Shown here: piece after piece, positions 9,708 through 18,588 of the stretch
Layout: every line of letters begins with the position of its first letter
How positions within the stretch are numbered: the stretch's first letter is position 1
From: Hydrogenophaga sp.
GTDB lineage: Bacteria > Pseudomonadota > Gammaproteobacteria > Burkholderiales > Burkholderiaceae_C
Assembly: GCF_028698005.1 (NCBI RefSeq)
Contig: NZ_JAQVEJ010000005.1
Coordinates: forward strand, 1-44,779
DNA: 44,779 nucleotides
Direction: 5' to 3'
Notes under the pieces: model-generated
What the model saw: only the letters and a program-made list of their open reading frames with translations
Database searches by the model: none
Told to the model about the DNA's origin: nothing
Program-made: the position numbers and the translations under genes

Positions 9708-12700
9708 CGATCTTGGCTCCGATATGGGAATGTTCGGCAGCGAACTGCTGCTGCCGCTTGCTGCCCTTGAAAATCGAGCGCACCACGACAAAGAAGACCG
9801 GCACGAACACGACGGCCAGGATCGTGCCGCTGATCATGCCGCCGATCACGCCGGTGCCGATGGCCCGCTGGCTGGCCGAGCCGGCGCCCGACGCAATCGC
9901 CAGCGGCAGCACGCCCAGCGTGAACGCCATGGAGGTCATGACGATCGGCCGGAAACGCATGTGCGCCGCGCCCAGTGCTGCCTCGATCACGCTCTTGCCC
10001 TGGGCCTGCAGGTCCTTGGCGAACTCGATGATCAGGATGGCGTTCTTCGCCGACAGGCCGATGATCGTGATCAGGCCGACCTGGAAGTACACGTCGTTCG
10101 AGTACTGCCGCAGCAGGGTCGCCAGCAGCACGCCGAGCACACCGCAGGGCACGACCAGGATCACCGCCAGCGGAATCGACCAGCTCTCGTACAGCGCCGC
10201 CAGGCACAGGAACACCGCCAGGATGGCAAACGCATACACGATGAGCGCCTGCGAGCCGGCCTGCTTTTCCTCGCGCGACTGACCCGTCCACTCGAAGCCG
10301 AAGCCCTCGGGCAGTTGCGCCGCCAGGCGCTCCATCTCGGCCATGGCGTCGCCCGTGCTGTAACCCGGCGCCGGGGCACCTTCGATGCGCATGGACGGAT
10401 AGCCGTTGTAGCGCACGGTCTGCTGCGCCCCCTTGACCCAGCGCGTGGTCGCGAAGGCGGACAGCGGCACCGGCTGACCCTGTTTGTTGGGTGCCGTCAG
10501 GCGCAGCAGGTCTTCCGGCTGCATGCGCGCGGGTGCATCGGCCTGCACCACCACACGCTGCAGGCGGCCGCGGTTCGGGAAGTCGTTCACGTAGGACGAA
10601 CCCAGCGCAGTGGACAGGCTGCTGTTGATCGCGTCGAAACCGACACCCAGGGCCTGCGCCTTGTCGCGGTCGATGTCGATCTGCAACTGTGGCGCATCTT
10701 CCAGGCCATTCGGGCGCACCTGCGCCAGCACGGAGCTTTGCATCGCCATGCCCAGCATCTGGTTGCGCGCAGCCACCAGCGCCTCGTGGCCACGGCCACC
10801 ACGGTCCTGCAGGCGGAACTGGAAACCCATCGAGGCGCCCAGCTCGGGGATCGGCGGCGGGTTCAGCGGGTAGATGAACGCGTCGCGGATGCCGGAGAGG
10901 GCACCGAAGGCCTTGCCAGCCACCGCCGTGGCGTCCGAGCCCGGCGCCGTGCGTTCAGGCCAGTCCTTGAGCGTCACGAAGCCGATACCGGCGTTCTGGC
11001 CCTGGCCCGAGAAGCTGAAGCCCAGCACGCTGACCATGCTCGAGACCTCGGGCTGGCCCAGCATGTACTGCTCGACCTGCTTCATCACGCTGAGTGTGCG
11101 CTCCTGCGTGGCGCCCGGGGGCAGTTGCACGTTGACGAGCACCGTGCCCTGATCCTCCTGCGGCAGGAACGAGGTCGGCAGGCGCTGGTACAGCAGCGCC
11201 ACGGCGCCGATGATGGCCGCGTAGATGATCAGATAGCGGGCAGCTCGCCTGAGCACGCGTGCGACGATGCTCTCATAGCCCTTGGCCGTGCGCTTGAAGG
11301 AGCGGTTGAACCAGCCAAAAAAACCCTTCTTCTCGATGTGATGGCCCTTCTCCACGGGCTTGAGCAGCGTGGCGCACAGGGCCGGTGTGAGCGACAGCGC
11401 CATGAAGGCCGAGAAGGCGATCGAGGCCACCATCACCGCCGAGAACTGGCGGTAGATGTTCCCGGTCGAGCCCGCGAAGAAGGCCAGCGGCACGAACACC
11501 GAAACCAGCACCACGGTCACGCCCACGATGGCACCCGAGATCTGACCCATGGCCTTGCGTGTGGCCTCGAGGGGTGGCAGCCCCTCCTCACTCATGATGC
11601 GCTCAACATTCTCCACCACCACGATGGCGTCGTCCACCACAATGCCGATCACCAGCACCATGCCGAACATCGTCAGCACGTTGATCGAGAAGCCCAGCGC
11701 CATCAGCGTGGCAAAAGTGCCCAGCAGCGCGATCGGCACCACCAGGGTCGGGATGATGGTGTAGCGCCAGTTCTGCAGGAACAGGAACATCACCAGGAAC
11801 ACCAGCAGCACCGCCTCGAACAGCGTCTGCGTCACCTGCGTGATGGAGATGTCGACGAAACGCGAGCTGTCGTAGGGGATGTTCCACTTCACGCCCTGGG
11901 GGAAGTAGCGCGCCAGCTCGTCCATCTTTTCGCGGATGAGTTTGGCCGATTCCATGGCGTTGCCGGTGGAGGACAGCTGCACGCCCATGCCGACCGCGGG
12001 AACGCCGTTCAGGCGCGCCGACGTGGCGTAGCTCTGGCCGCCCAGCTCGACCCGTGCCACGTCCCTGAGGCGGACGGTGGAGCCGTCCTCGTTGGAACGG
12101 AGCACGATGTTGGCGAACTGGTCCACGCTTGAGAGCTGGCCCTTGACCGTCACCGTAGCCGCGATGCTCTGGCCCGGGATGTTGGGCAGATCACCGATCA
12201 CGCCCGAGGCCACCTGCGCGTTCTGCGCACGGATGGCCGCCACCACGTCGGCGGACGAGAGGCGGTAGCCCTCGAGCTTGGCCGGATCGACCCAGACGCG
12301 CATCGAAGTCTCGCTGCCGAACAGCTGCACCTGGCCGATGCCCTTGACGCGCTGCAGTTCCGGCTGGACGTTGCGGGCGACGTAGTCACCGAGCTGGACG
12401 ATGTCGAAATCGGGGTTGTCGGAGGACAGCATCGCGAACAGCAGGAAGTTGCTGCGCGACTTGTCCACCCGCACGCCCTGCTGCGTCACCGCCGCCGGCA
12501 GGCGCGGCGTGGCGCGAGAGAGGCGGTTCTGCACGTCCACCTGCGCCAGGTCGATGTCGGTGCCCGGCTCGAAGGTGACGGTGATGGAGCCCGAGCCGTC
12601 GGCCTGGGCCACCGATTCCATGTAAGCGAGACCCGGCGAGCCGTTCATCTCGCGTTCGATGACCGACAGCACGCTGTCTTCCAGCGTCTGCGCGGACGCG

Positions 12701-12852
12701 CCGGGATAGGCGGCGCTGATGACCACGGCGGGCGGCGCCACCGGTGGGTACTGTGCGATGGGTAGCTGCGTGATGGACGTCAGGCCCAACACGGCAATGA
12801 ACAGCGCGATCACCCAGGCGAAGATCGGGCGTTCGATGAAGAACTTGGCCAT
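9700..12852 (-). CDS. acrB: RND (HAE1 family) multidrug efflux inner-membrane transporter, AcrB/MexB-like
   Basis: 1050 aa; MAKFFIERPIFAWVIALFIAVLG..., FGMVLVIGIVVDDAIVVVENVERIM, 12-TM RND architecture. Confidence 0.97.
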   Translation of the reverse strand: MAKFFIERPIFAWVIALFIAVLGLTSITQLPIAQYPPVAPPAVVISAAYPGASAQTLEDSVLSVIEREMNGSPGLAYMESVAQADGSGSITVTFEPGTDIDLAQVDVQNRLSRATPRLPAAVTQQGVRVDKSRSNFLLFAMLSSDNPDFDIVQLGDYVARNVQPELQRVKGIGQVQLFGSETSMRVWVDPAKLEGYRLSSADVVAAIRAQNAQVASGVIGDLPNIPGQSIAATVTVKGQLSSVDQFANIVLRSNEDGSTVRLRDVARVELGGQSYATSARLNGVPAVGMGVQLSSTGNAMESAKLIREKMDELARYFPQGVKWNIPYDSSRFVDISITQVTQTLFEAVLLVFLVMFLFLQNWRYTIIPTLVVPIALLGTFATLMALGFSINVLTMFGMVLVIGIVVDDAIVVVENVERIMSEEGLPPLEATRKAMGQISGAIVGVTVVLVSVFVPLAFFAGSTGNIYRQFSAVMVASIAFSAFMALSLTPALCATLLKPVEKGHHIEKKGFFGWFNRSFKRTAKGYESIVARVLRRAARYLIIYAAIIGAVALLYQRLPTSFLPQEDQGTVLVNVQLPPGATQERTLSVMKQVEQYMLGQPEVSSMVSVLGFSFSGQGQNAGIGFVTLKDWPERTAPGSDATAVAGKAFGALSGIRDAFIYPLNPPPIPELGASMGFQFRLQDRGGRGHEALVAARNQMLGMAMQSSVLAQVRPNGLEDAPQLQIDIDRDKAQALGVGFDAINSSLSTALGSSYVNDFPNRGRLQRVVVQADAPARMQPEDLLRLTAPNKQGQPVPLSAFATTRWVKGAQQTVRYNGYPSMRIEGAPAPGYSTGDAMAEMERLAAQLPEGFGFEWTGQSREEKQAGSQALIVYAFAILAVFLCLAALYESWSIPLAVILVVPCGVLGVLLATLLRQYSNDVYFQVGLITIIGLSAKNAILIIEFAKDLQAQGKSVIEAALGAAHMRFRPIVMTSMAFTLGVLPLAIASGAGSASQRAIGTGVIGGMISGTILAVVFVPVFFVVVRSIFKGSKRQQQFAAEHSHIGAKIDE

Positions 12853-12879
12853 ATCTGCTCTTGTTCGTGTTCTGTGGGC

Positions 12880-14166
12880 TTATTGCTGACGCCCGGCGTC
12901 GGCCGGCTGGCCTTCAGCCGGGGCCGCGGCGGCGGGTGCGGCACTGTTCGGCGGCGTCCAGGGCACGGCCTTCACGGGCGTGCCCGGCGGCAGCATCTGC
13001 AGCTTCTGGAAGCCATCGACCATGACCTGCTCGCCCTCTTGCAGGCCTTCGGTGACGATCCACTGGTTGTCCTTGCCGGCCACGACCTTCACGTTGCGCG
13101 TGCTCAGCTTGCCTTCGGCATCGACCACGGTCAGCGTGTCACCCGCATCCGTGCGCGTGACGGCCTGCTGCGGCACGGTGATGGCGTTGTTCACCATCGC
13201 CTGCTCCATCTGCACCCGCACGTACAGGCCGGGCAGCAGCTCCCCTTGCGGGTTCGGCACCTCGGCGCGCAGGGTCACCTGGCCGGTGCTGGTGTCCACC
13301 GTCAGATCGGCGAACAGCAGCTTGCCCTTGTGCGGGTATTCGGTGCCATCCTCCAGCAGCACACTCACCTCGGCCGCACCGCTGCCCGCCGCCTTGAGCT
13401 GGCCAGCCTCCATGGCCCGGCGCAGGCGCAGGGCCTCGGAAGCCGGCTGGGTGAAGTTCACGTACAGCGGATCGATCTGCTGGATCACGGCCAGCGGAGT
13501 GGCCTCGCCCTGTCCCACCAGCGCGCCCTCGGTCACCAGGGCACGGCCGATGCGGCCCGAGATCGGCGCCGTCACGTTGGCATAGCCCAGGTTGATGGTG
13601 GCGGTCTGCACGGTCGCCTTGGCCGCGGCCACCTCGGCCTCGGCCATCTTCTGTGCCGACACGGCGTTGGCGTAGTCCTGCTGGCTCACCGCATTTTCGG
13701 CCACCAGCGGCTGGTAGCGATCGGCCAGCGACTTGGCCTGGACCAGGCTGGCCTCTGCCCGGGCGAGGTTCGCGCGCGCCGACTGCAGGGCCGCCTCGTA
13801 GGGACCCGGATCGATGCGGAACAGCAGTTGGCCGGCCTTGACATCACTGCCTTCCCGGAACTGCCGCTGCACGAGGATGCCCGCCGCACGCGCCCGCACC
13901 TGCGCCACGCGCGAGGCCTCCAGACGACCCGGCAGCTCGGTCCGCAGACCGACTTCGCCCGGCTTGGCCACCACCACACCGACCTGGGGTGCCGGCATCC
14001 CGCCACCCGGGGCGACCGGCGGCGGTGGCACATCGGACTGGCCACAGGCCACCAGCGCGGCGACGATGGGCAGCAGCACCAGGGGGCGCCACCCTCTGGC
14101 AAACGATGGGCCTCGACCGGCCGGGCGGGCATGGTGGTGGATTCTCTGGCGTTGGGCGCTGGGCAT
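12880..14166 (-). CDS. acrA: RND efflux periplasmic adaptor (MFP), AcrA/MexA-like
   Basis: LPGRLEASRVAQVRARAAGILVQRQFREGSDVKAGQLLFRIDP..., lipoyl/coiled-coil/beta-barrel MFP pattern; LVACGQS lipobox. Confidence 0.95.
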   Translation of the reverse strand: MPSAQRQRIHHHARPAGRGPSFARGWRPLVLLPIVAALVACGQSDVPPPPVAPGGGMPAPQVGVVVAKPGEVGLRTELPGRLEASRVAQVRARAAGILVQRQFREGSDVKAGQLLFRIDPGPYEAALQSARANLARAEASLVQAKSLADRYQPLVAENAVSQQDYANAVSAQKMAEAEVAAAKATVQTATINLGYANVTAPISGRIGRALVTEGALVGQGEATPLAVIQQIDPLYVNFTQPASEALRLRRAMEAGQLKAAGSGAAEVSVLLEDGTEYPHKGKLLFADLTVDTSTGQVTLRAEVPNPQGELLPGLYVRVQMEQAMVNNAITVPQQAVTRTDAGDTLTVVDAEGKLSTRNVKVVAGKDNQWIVTEGLQEGEQVMVDGFQKLQMLPPGTPVKAVPWTPPNSAAPAAAAPAEGQPADAGRQQ

Positions 14167-14280
14167 GGCGGTCCTTCGAATGCGTTGGCGAGGGAGACGG
14201 TAAAAACGGACACAGGACACTAGCGGCCAGCCCCGAGGCTGTCCGGGATATCCCATCAATCGACTGCGGTAAGGGGGCGA

Positions 14281-14312
14281 ATTATACATACATACAAGAA
14301 TGTATGTATAGT
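14281..14312. promoter_or_regulatory. AcrR-type operator overlapping divergent promoters of the RND operon and the tetR-family gene
   Basis: Perfect 11-bp inverted repeat TATACATACAT-acaaga-ATGTATGTATA (14283-14310). Candidate minus-strand -10 TATAAT (14281-14286) with -35 TATACA (14305-14310); candidate plus-strand -35 TATACA (14283-14288) with -10 TATAGT (14307-14312); both spacers 18 nt. Confidence 0.85.
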
Positions 14313-14354
14313 ATGACTTCGGTTCCACCATGACGAGCACAGGAGGTTCACCCC

Positions 14355-15116
14355 GTGGTACGACGCACCAAAGCCGATGCCGAAGCAACCCGGCACAAGC
14401 TTCTGGACGCTGCGGAAACCCTGTTCCAGCTCAAGGGTGTTTCCAACACGTCGCTCAACGACATCGCCGTCGCGGCCGGCACCACGCGCGGCGCCATCTA
14501 CTGGCATTTCAAGGACAAGGCCGACCTGTTCAACGCGATGATGGACCGCGTGACCCTGCCGCTGGAAGAAATGCTGGCGCGCATCAGCTCGCAGTCCGAG
14601 CAGGAACCTGCGCGCGACCCCCTGCAGGACATGCGGCAGAACACGCTGATCGCGCTGCACCGCGTCGCCACCGACGAGCAGACCCGCCGCGTCTTCGAAG
14701 TGGCCACACACCAGGTCGAATACAACAATGAGATGTCGGCCGTGCGCGAGCGCCACCTGCGGGTGCGCAACGAATGCATCCGCCTCACGGAACGGGCCCT
14801 GGAGGTCGCCTCGCAGCGTCAGCCGGGCCACCGCCTGCCGGTCGCGCCCCGGACGGCCGCGCTGGGCCTGCACGTGATGATCGACGGCCTGATCCAGAAC
14901 TGGCTGCTCGAGCCGGGCGACTTCGACCTGGTCGTCGCCGGTCTGGACGCCATGGACACCTACCTGCTGGGCCTGGGCTTCAGACTGCAGCCCCGCCCCT
15001 CGCTGCCCTCGCCGGTGCCACCGCCGCCGCCCATGCCGGCGCTGGACGACCTGCCGCCCGAAACGCCCCCCGCACCCGTCAGGCGTCACCGCCGCCGTTC
15101 TGCGGTGGTGCCGTGA
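14355..15116 (+). CDS. acrR: TetR-family transcriptional regulator, AcrR/TtgR-like, of the divergent RND operon
   Basis: VRRTKADAEATRHKLLDAAETLFQLKGVSNTSLNDIAVAAGTTRGAIYWHFKDKADLFNAMM: AcrR/TtgR N-terminal HTH. GTG start preceded by AGGAGG at 14341-14346. Confidence 0.94.
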   Translation: MVRRTKADAEATRHKLLDAAETLFQLKGVSNTSLNDIAVAAGTTRGAIYWHFKDKADLFNAMMDRVTLPLEEMLARISSQSEQEPARDPLQDMRQNTLIALHRVATDEQTRRVFEVATHQVEYNNEMSAVRERHLRVRNECIRLTERALEVASQRQPGHRLPVAPRTAALGLHVMIDGLIQNWLLEPGDFDLVVAGLDAMDTYLLGLGFRLQPRPSLPSPVPPPPPMPALDDLPPETPPAPVRRHRRRSAVVP

Positions 15117-16284
15117 CCGGTGACGGCTCGGTGGTCGCGTGCGGCAGCCTCCAGGCCAGCCGCGAACCCAGCCCCACGACGGCGCCGACACACCAGAACA
15201 CGGCCCCCACACCGACCACCGCCCCCACCGATCCGAACAGCAGCGGCATCACCACGCTGGAGCCGTTGATCGCCATCGAGCGCATCCCCAGCGCCTCGCC
15301 ATGACGCTCCCTGGGCGTGATCTGGTGCAGGGTGCTCATGATCATGGGCTGCACCGAGCCCAGCGCGAAACCCAGCAACACCGACAGCAGACCCATGAGC
15401 CAGGGGCCGCTGGCCAGCGGATACAGCCCGAACAGGATGGCCGTGGCCAGCATGGCGGCACCGATCACCGTCGCTTCGCGCAGGCGCGCCGCGACCCAGG
15501 GCATCAGCAGGCGGATCGCCGTGGCGGCCAGCGCGAAGGCTCCCAGGATGGTGCCAATCACCGTCGCCGACAGGCTGCGCTCGTGGCCGATCACCGGCAC
15601 CAGGAAGGTGTGCACGTCCCAGCAGGACGCCATCATCCAGTTGAGCAGCATCAGGTCCCGGAAGCTCTTGCCGCGCAAGAGGTCCCAGGATGAGCGCCGG
15701 CGGTCACCCGCCGGTTGCCCATGCCCGGGCAGCTCCGCCACCGGCCGCATCCACCACAGGGCCAGCGGCGGCAGCAGGGCCATCAGCAGGTAGGCCGCAC
15801 GAAAGCCCGAGGCGTCGATGAGCATGCCCGCCAGCAGCGGCCCCAGAAAGCTGGACACCGACGGCCCCAGCGCCAGCCAGCTGAACACCTGCCGCAACTC
15901 GGACGGCCCGTTGGCCATCAGGCCCACATGCCGCTGCAGGGCGATCATCGCCACGCAAGCGGCAGCGCCACAAGTCAGCGCCGTCACGCACAGCACGCCG
16001 AACACCGGCCAGACCACGGCCAGCAGTGCACCGGGCGTGGCCACCGCCGCCGCCAGCCGCATCGGCCGGTGTAGGCCGTGCCGCTCGGCATAACGTCCCG
16101 CCGGCAGCGCCAGGAACACCTGCGACAGCGCAAACAGCGCCAGCAGCACGCCGACGGCGACCGCACCATAGCCTTCGCGCAGAGCCATGAGCGGCGCGGC
16201 CATGCGGATGCCCGTCATGCACGCGTGCACGCAGACCTGGGCGCCGATCAGGCGCAGCAACGATACAAACAGCGGCGAGTTCAA
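15079..16284 (-). CDS. Major facilitator superfamily transporter
   Basis: 401 aa, about 12 hydrophobic segments; LPAGRYAERHGLHRPMRL loop motif. Confidence 0.88.
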   Translation of the reverse strand: MNSPLFVSLLRLIGAQVCVHACMTGIRMAAPLMALREGYGAVAVGVLLALFALSQVFLALPAGRYAERHGLHRPMRLAAAVATPGALLAVVWPVFGVLCVTALTCGAAACVAMIALQRHVGLMANGPSELRQVFSWLALGPSVSSFLGPLLAGMLIDASGFRAAYLLMALLPPLALWWMRPVAELPGHGQPAGDRRRSSWDLLRGKSFRDLMLLNWMMASCWDVHTFLVPVIGHERSLSATVIGTILGAFALAATAIRLLMPWVAARLREATVIGAAMLATAILFGLYPLASGPWLMGLLSVLLGFALGSVQPMIMSTLHQITPRERHGEALGMRSMAINGSSVVMPLLFGSVGAVVGVGAVFWCVGAVVGLGSRLAWRLPHATTEPSPVTAPPQNGGGDA

Positions 16285-17804
16285 GATGCGCCCGTGGTGT
16301 CCAGGGGATCGGCAGGCAGCAGGGCCTGGGCCTGCTCCTGGGGCAATGCTTCGACGGTCTTGAGTACCCTGCCCATGGCCCGGCTGCGCACCTCGGCCGC
16401 ATCCAGCGTGTTGAGCACGGTCTGTGTCTGGTTCTTCACGCGGGCCAGCACGTCACCGAACTTGCCGAACTCGGTCTTGACCGCACCCAGCACCTGCCAG
16501 ACCTCGCTGCTGCGCTTTTCCAGCGCCAGCGTGCGGAAACCCATCTGCAAGGAATTGAGCATGGCCATCAGCGTCGTCGGACCGGCCAGCGTGACACGGT
16601 GTTCGCGCTGCAGGGACTCCATCAGGCCCGGACGGCGCAGCACCTCGGCATACAGACCTTCGCTGGGCAGGAACAGGATCGCGAAGTCCGTCGTGTGAGG
16701 CGGCTCCAGGTACTTCTCGGCAATCGAGCGGGCTTCCAGTCGGATGCGCTGCTCCAGCGCCCGCGCCGCCAGCTCGGCGCCTTCGGCATCGGCACGCTGC
16801 TGGGCATCGAGCAGGCGCTCGTAATCCTCGTTGGGAAACTTGGCGTCGATGGGCAGCCAGCACGGGGCGCCCTCGTTGCCGCGCCCCGGCAGACGGATCG
16901 CGAAATCCACCACGTTCCGGCTGCCCGGGCGCGTGGCCACCTGTGCGGCGTACTGGTCGGGCGCGAACACCTGCTCCAGCAACGCACCCAGTTGCGCCTC
17001 ACCGAACATGCCGCGCGTCTTGACGTTGCTCAGCAGGTGCTTGAGATCGCCCACGCCCTGCGCCAAGGTCTGCATCTCGCCCAGGCCCTTGTGCACCTGC
17101 TCCAGGCGTTCGGCCACCTGCTTGAAACTCTCACCCAGACGCTGCTCCAGCGTCGCGTGCAGCTTCTCGTCCACCGTGGCGCGCATTTCGTCGAGCTTGG
17201 CGGCGTTGCCCTGTTGCAGTTGCGTCAGTTGCTGCTCCAGCGTGGCGCGCATTTCAGCCACGCGACGGGCGTTGACCTCGCTCAGCTGTGCCAACTGTTG
17301 CGTCAGGGTTTCGGACAGGCTTGCGCGCAGGTGCGCCAGTTGCTGGGCAAACGCGTCAATCTGCGCATTCTGCGTGCGTGTGGCCTCGGCCGCTTGCTGA
17401 CTCATCCCCAGGCTGATCGCCTGCAACTGCTGGGTCAGCGTGTCGCCCAGCGTGCCACGCAACTGCAAAAGCTGCTGCGCAAGGGCGTCAAGCTGCGCAT
17501 TTTGCGTACGGGTGGTTTCCGCACCCTGCCGTGAAATCGTTTCCTGGAACGTGGTCAGCGTCTGCTGCATCTCCTGCCGGCCACTGCGGGCGTTCTCGCC
17601 GATGTCGCGCCGCAGCTCGCCCTCGACATGCTCGATGCGTTGCATGGTCTGCTGCGTCTGACCCTGCACCATCTGCATGATCGACCGCAGGCGGTCAACA
17701 TCCTCGTTGTCGACCGGCGGACGGCGTAACAGCAGCGCGATCAGCAGCACCATGTTCAGCAGCAACAGCGCCAGCGCACCCCAAAGGATCCATGCATCGA
17801 TCAT
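16281..17804 (-). CDS. rmuC: DNA recombination protein RmuC
   Basis: N-terminal TM, long coiled coil, then LSNVKTRGMFGEAQLGALLEQVFAPDQY...LPIDAKFPNEDYERLL...FLPSEGLYAEVLR, typical RmuC nuclease-like core. Confidence 0.95.
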   Translation of the reverse strand: MIDAWILWGALALLLLNMVLLIALLLRRPPVDNEDVDRLRSIMQMVQGQTQQTMQRIEHVEGELRRDIGENARSGRQEMQQTLTTFQETISRQGAETTRTQNAQLDALAQQLLQLRGTLGDTLTQQLQAISLGMSQQAAEATRTQNAQIDAFAQQLAHLRASLSETLTQQLAQLSEVNARRVAEMRATLEQQLTQLQQGNAAKLDEMRATVDEKLHATLEQRLGESFKQVAERLEQVHKGLGEMQTLAQGVGDLKHLLSNVKTRGMFGEAQLGALLEQVFAPDQYAAQVATRPGSRNVVDFAIRLPGRGNEGAPCWLPIDAKFPNEDYERLLDAQQRADAEGAELAARALEQRIRLEARSIAEKYLEPPHTTDFAILFLPSEGLYAEVLRRPGLMESLQREHRVTLAGPTTLMAMLNSLQMGFRTLALEKRSSEVWQVLGAVKTEFGKFGDVLARVKNQTQTVLNTLDAAEVRSRAMGRVLKTVEALPQEQAQALLPADPLDTTGAS

Positions 17805-17867
17805 GGAGCGGGATTATCTGCCCTGCACCGATGGCGCCTGCATCACTCGGGCATTTCACCCCGGCAT

Positions 17868-18566
17868 TCAGCGGGATCCCGCGTCCACACCAGGTTCGTG
17901 TGCCACGTTCCCTTCGGCCCGCCCGGCGATGCCGGCACCAGCCGCCATGCCCGCGCCGCCTCCTGCGGCGCCGCCAGCGCCTCCGCGCCCACCGCCCGCT
18001 TCCGACCCCCGGCCCCGCCCAGCCTGGCCACCCGGCACACGCAGCGGCCCCTGGTCCGGGATACTCACCTCGGACGGAATGGGCTCCAGGTCCAGCGCCT
18101 CGCGCACATAGTGCCGCAACGAAGCCACCAACTCGGCGGTATGCACCACGCGCCCGGCCACCATGTCTTGCGCCGCGCGCGCAGCGAGCCGGACCTGTTC
18201 CTCGGTACCCAGCAGGATGACATCCGACAACGCGGCTTCCACCGCATCGCGCACGCGCCGCCGTCGCTCGGCCACCTCTTCCGGAACCGGCGACACCACC
18301 GCCTCCTGGTCCCCCGCGCTGCGCCGCTGTTCCCGCCGATGGACCGGATCGACCGTGAGCTCGCCCGTGAACGAACTGCCCAGCGTCTTGTACGCCGCCA
18401 TCAGCGTGCGCAGACGCTCATTGATCTGCCGGTTTTCCCGCTCGCGTCACCGCTGTATCGTTTGCATGAACAGCAGCCGGACCCCCACCGCCACCAGAGA
18501 GAACAGCACCAGGCCGAACAGCGTCGTCGCCAGCGACGGGATGGAACTGAAATCCAGGCCACGCAT
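17868..18566 (-). pseudogene. Hypothetical membrane-anchored protein interrupted by an in-frame TGA (or readthrough/sequencing error)
   Basis: Minus-frame reading MRGLDFSSIPSLATTLFGLVLFSLVAVGVRLLFMQTIQR*RERENRQINERLRTLMAAYKTLGSSFTGELTVDP...; TGA at 18449-18447 separates a TM anchor from an in-frame soluble domain (ORF 17868..18401). Confidence 0.65.
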
Positions 18567-18588
18567 GTCCGCCTCGCAGCGTGCCCGG

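Noticed and set aside
9682-12132. 816-aa plus-strand ORF opposite acrB
   Set aside because: Composition artefact (HDHHRRELAVDVPGRAREEGQRHEHRNQHH...) complementary to a well-supported RND transporter.
17843-18040. 65-aa minus-frame ORF MCRVARLGGAGGRKRAVGAEALAAPQEAARAWRLV...
   Set aside because: Off-frame reading of the Gly/Ala-rich tail of the interrupted hypothetical gene.
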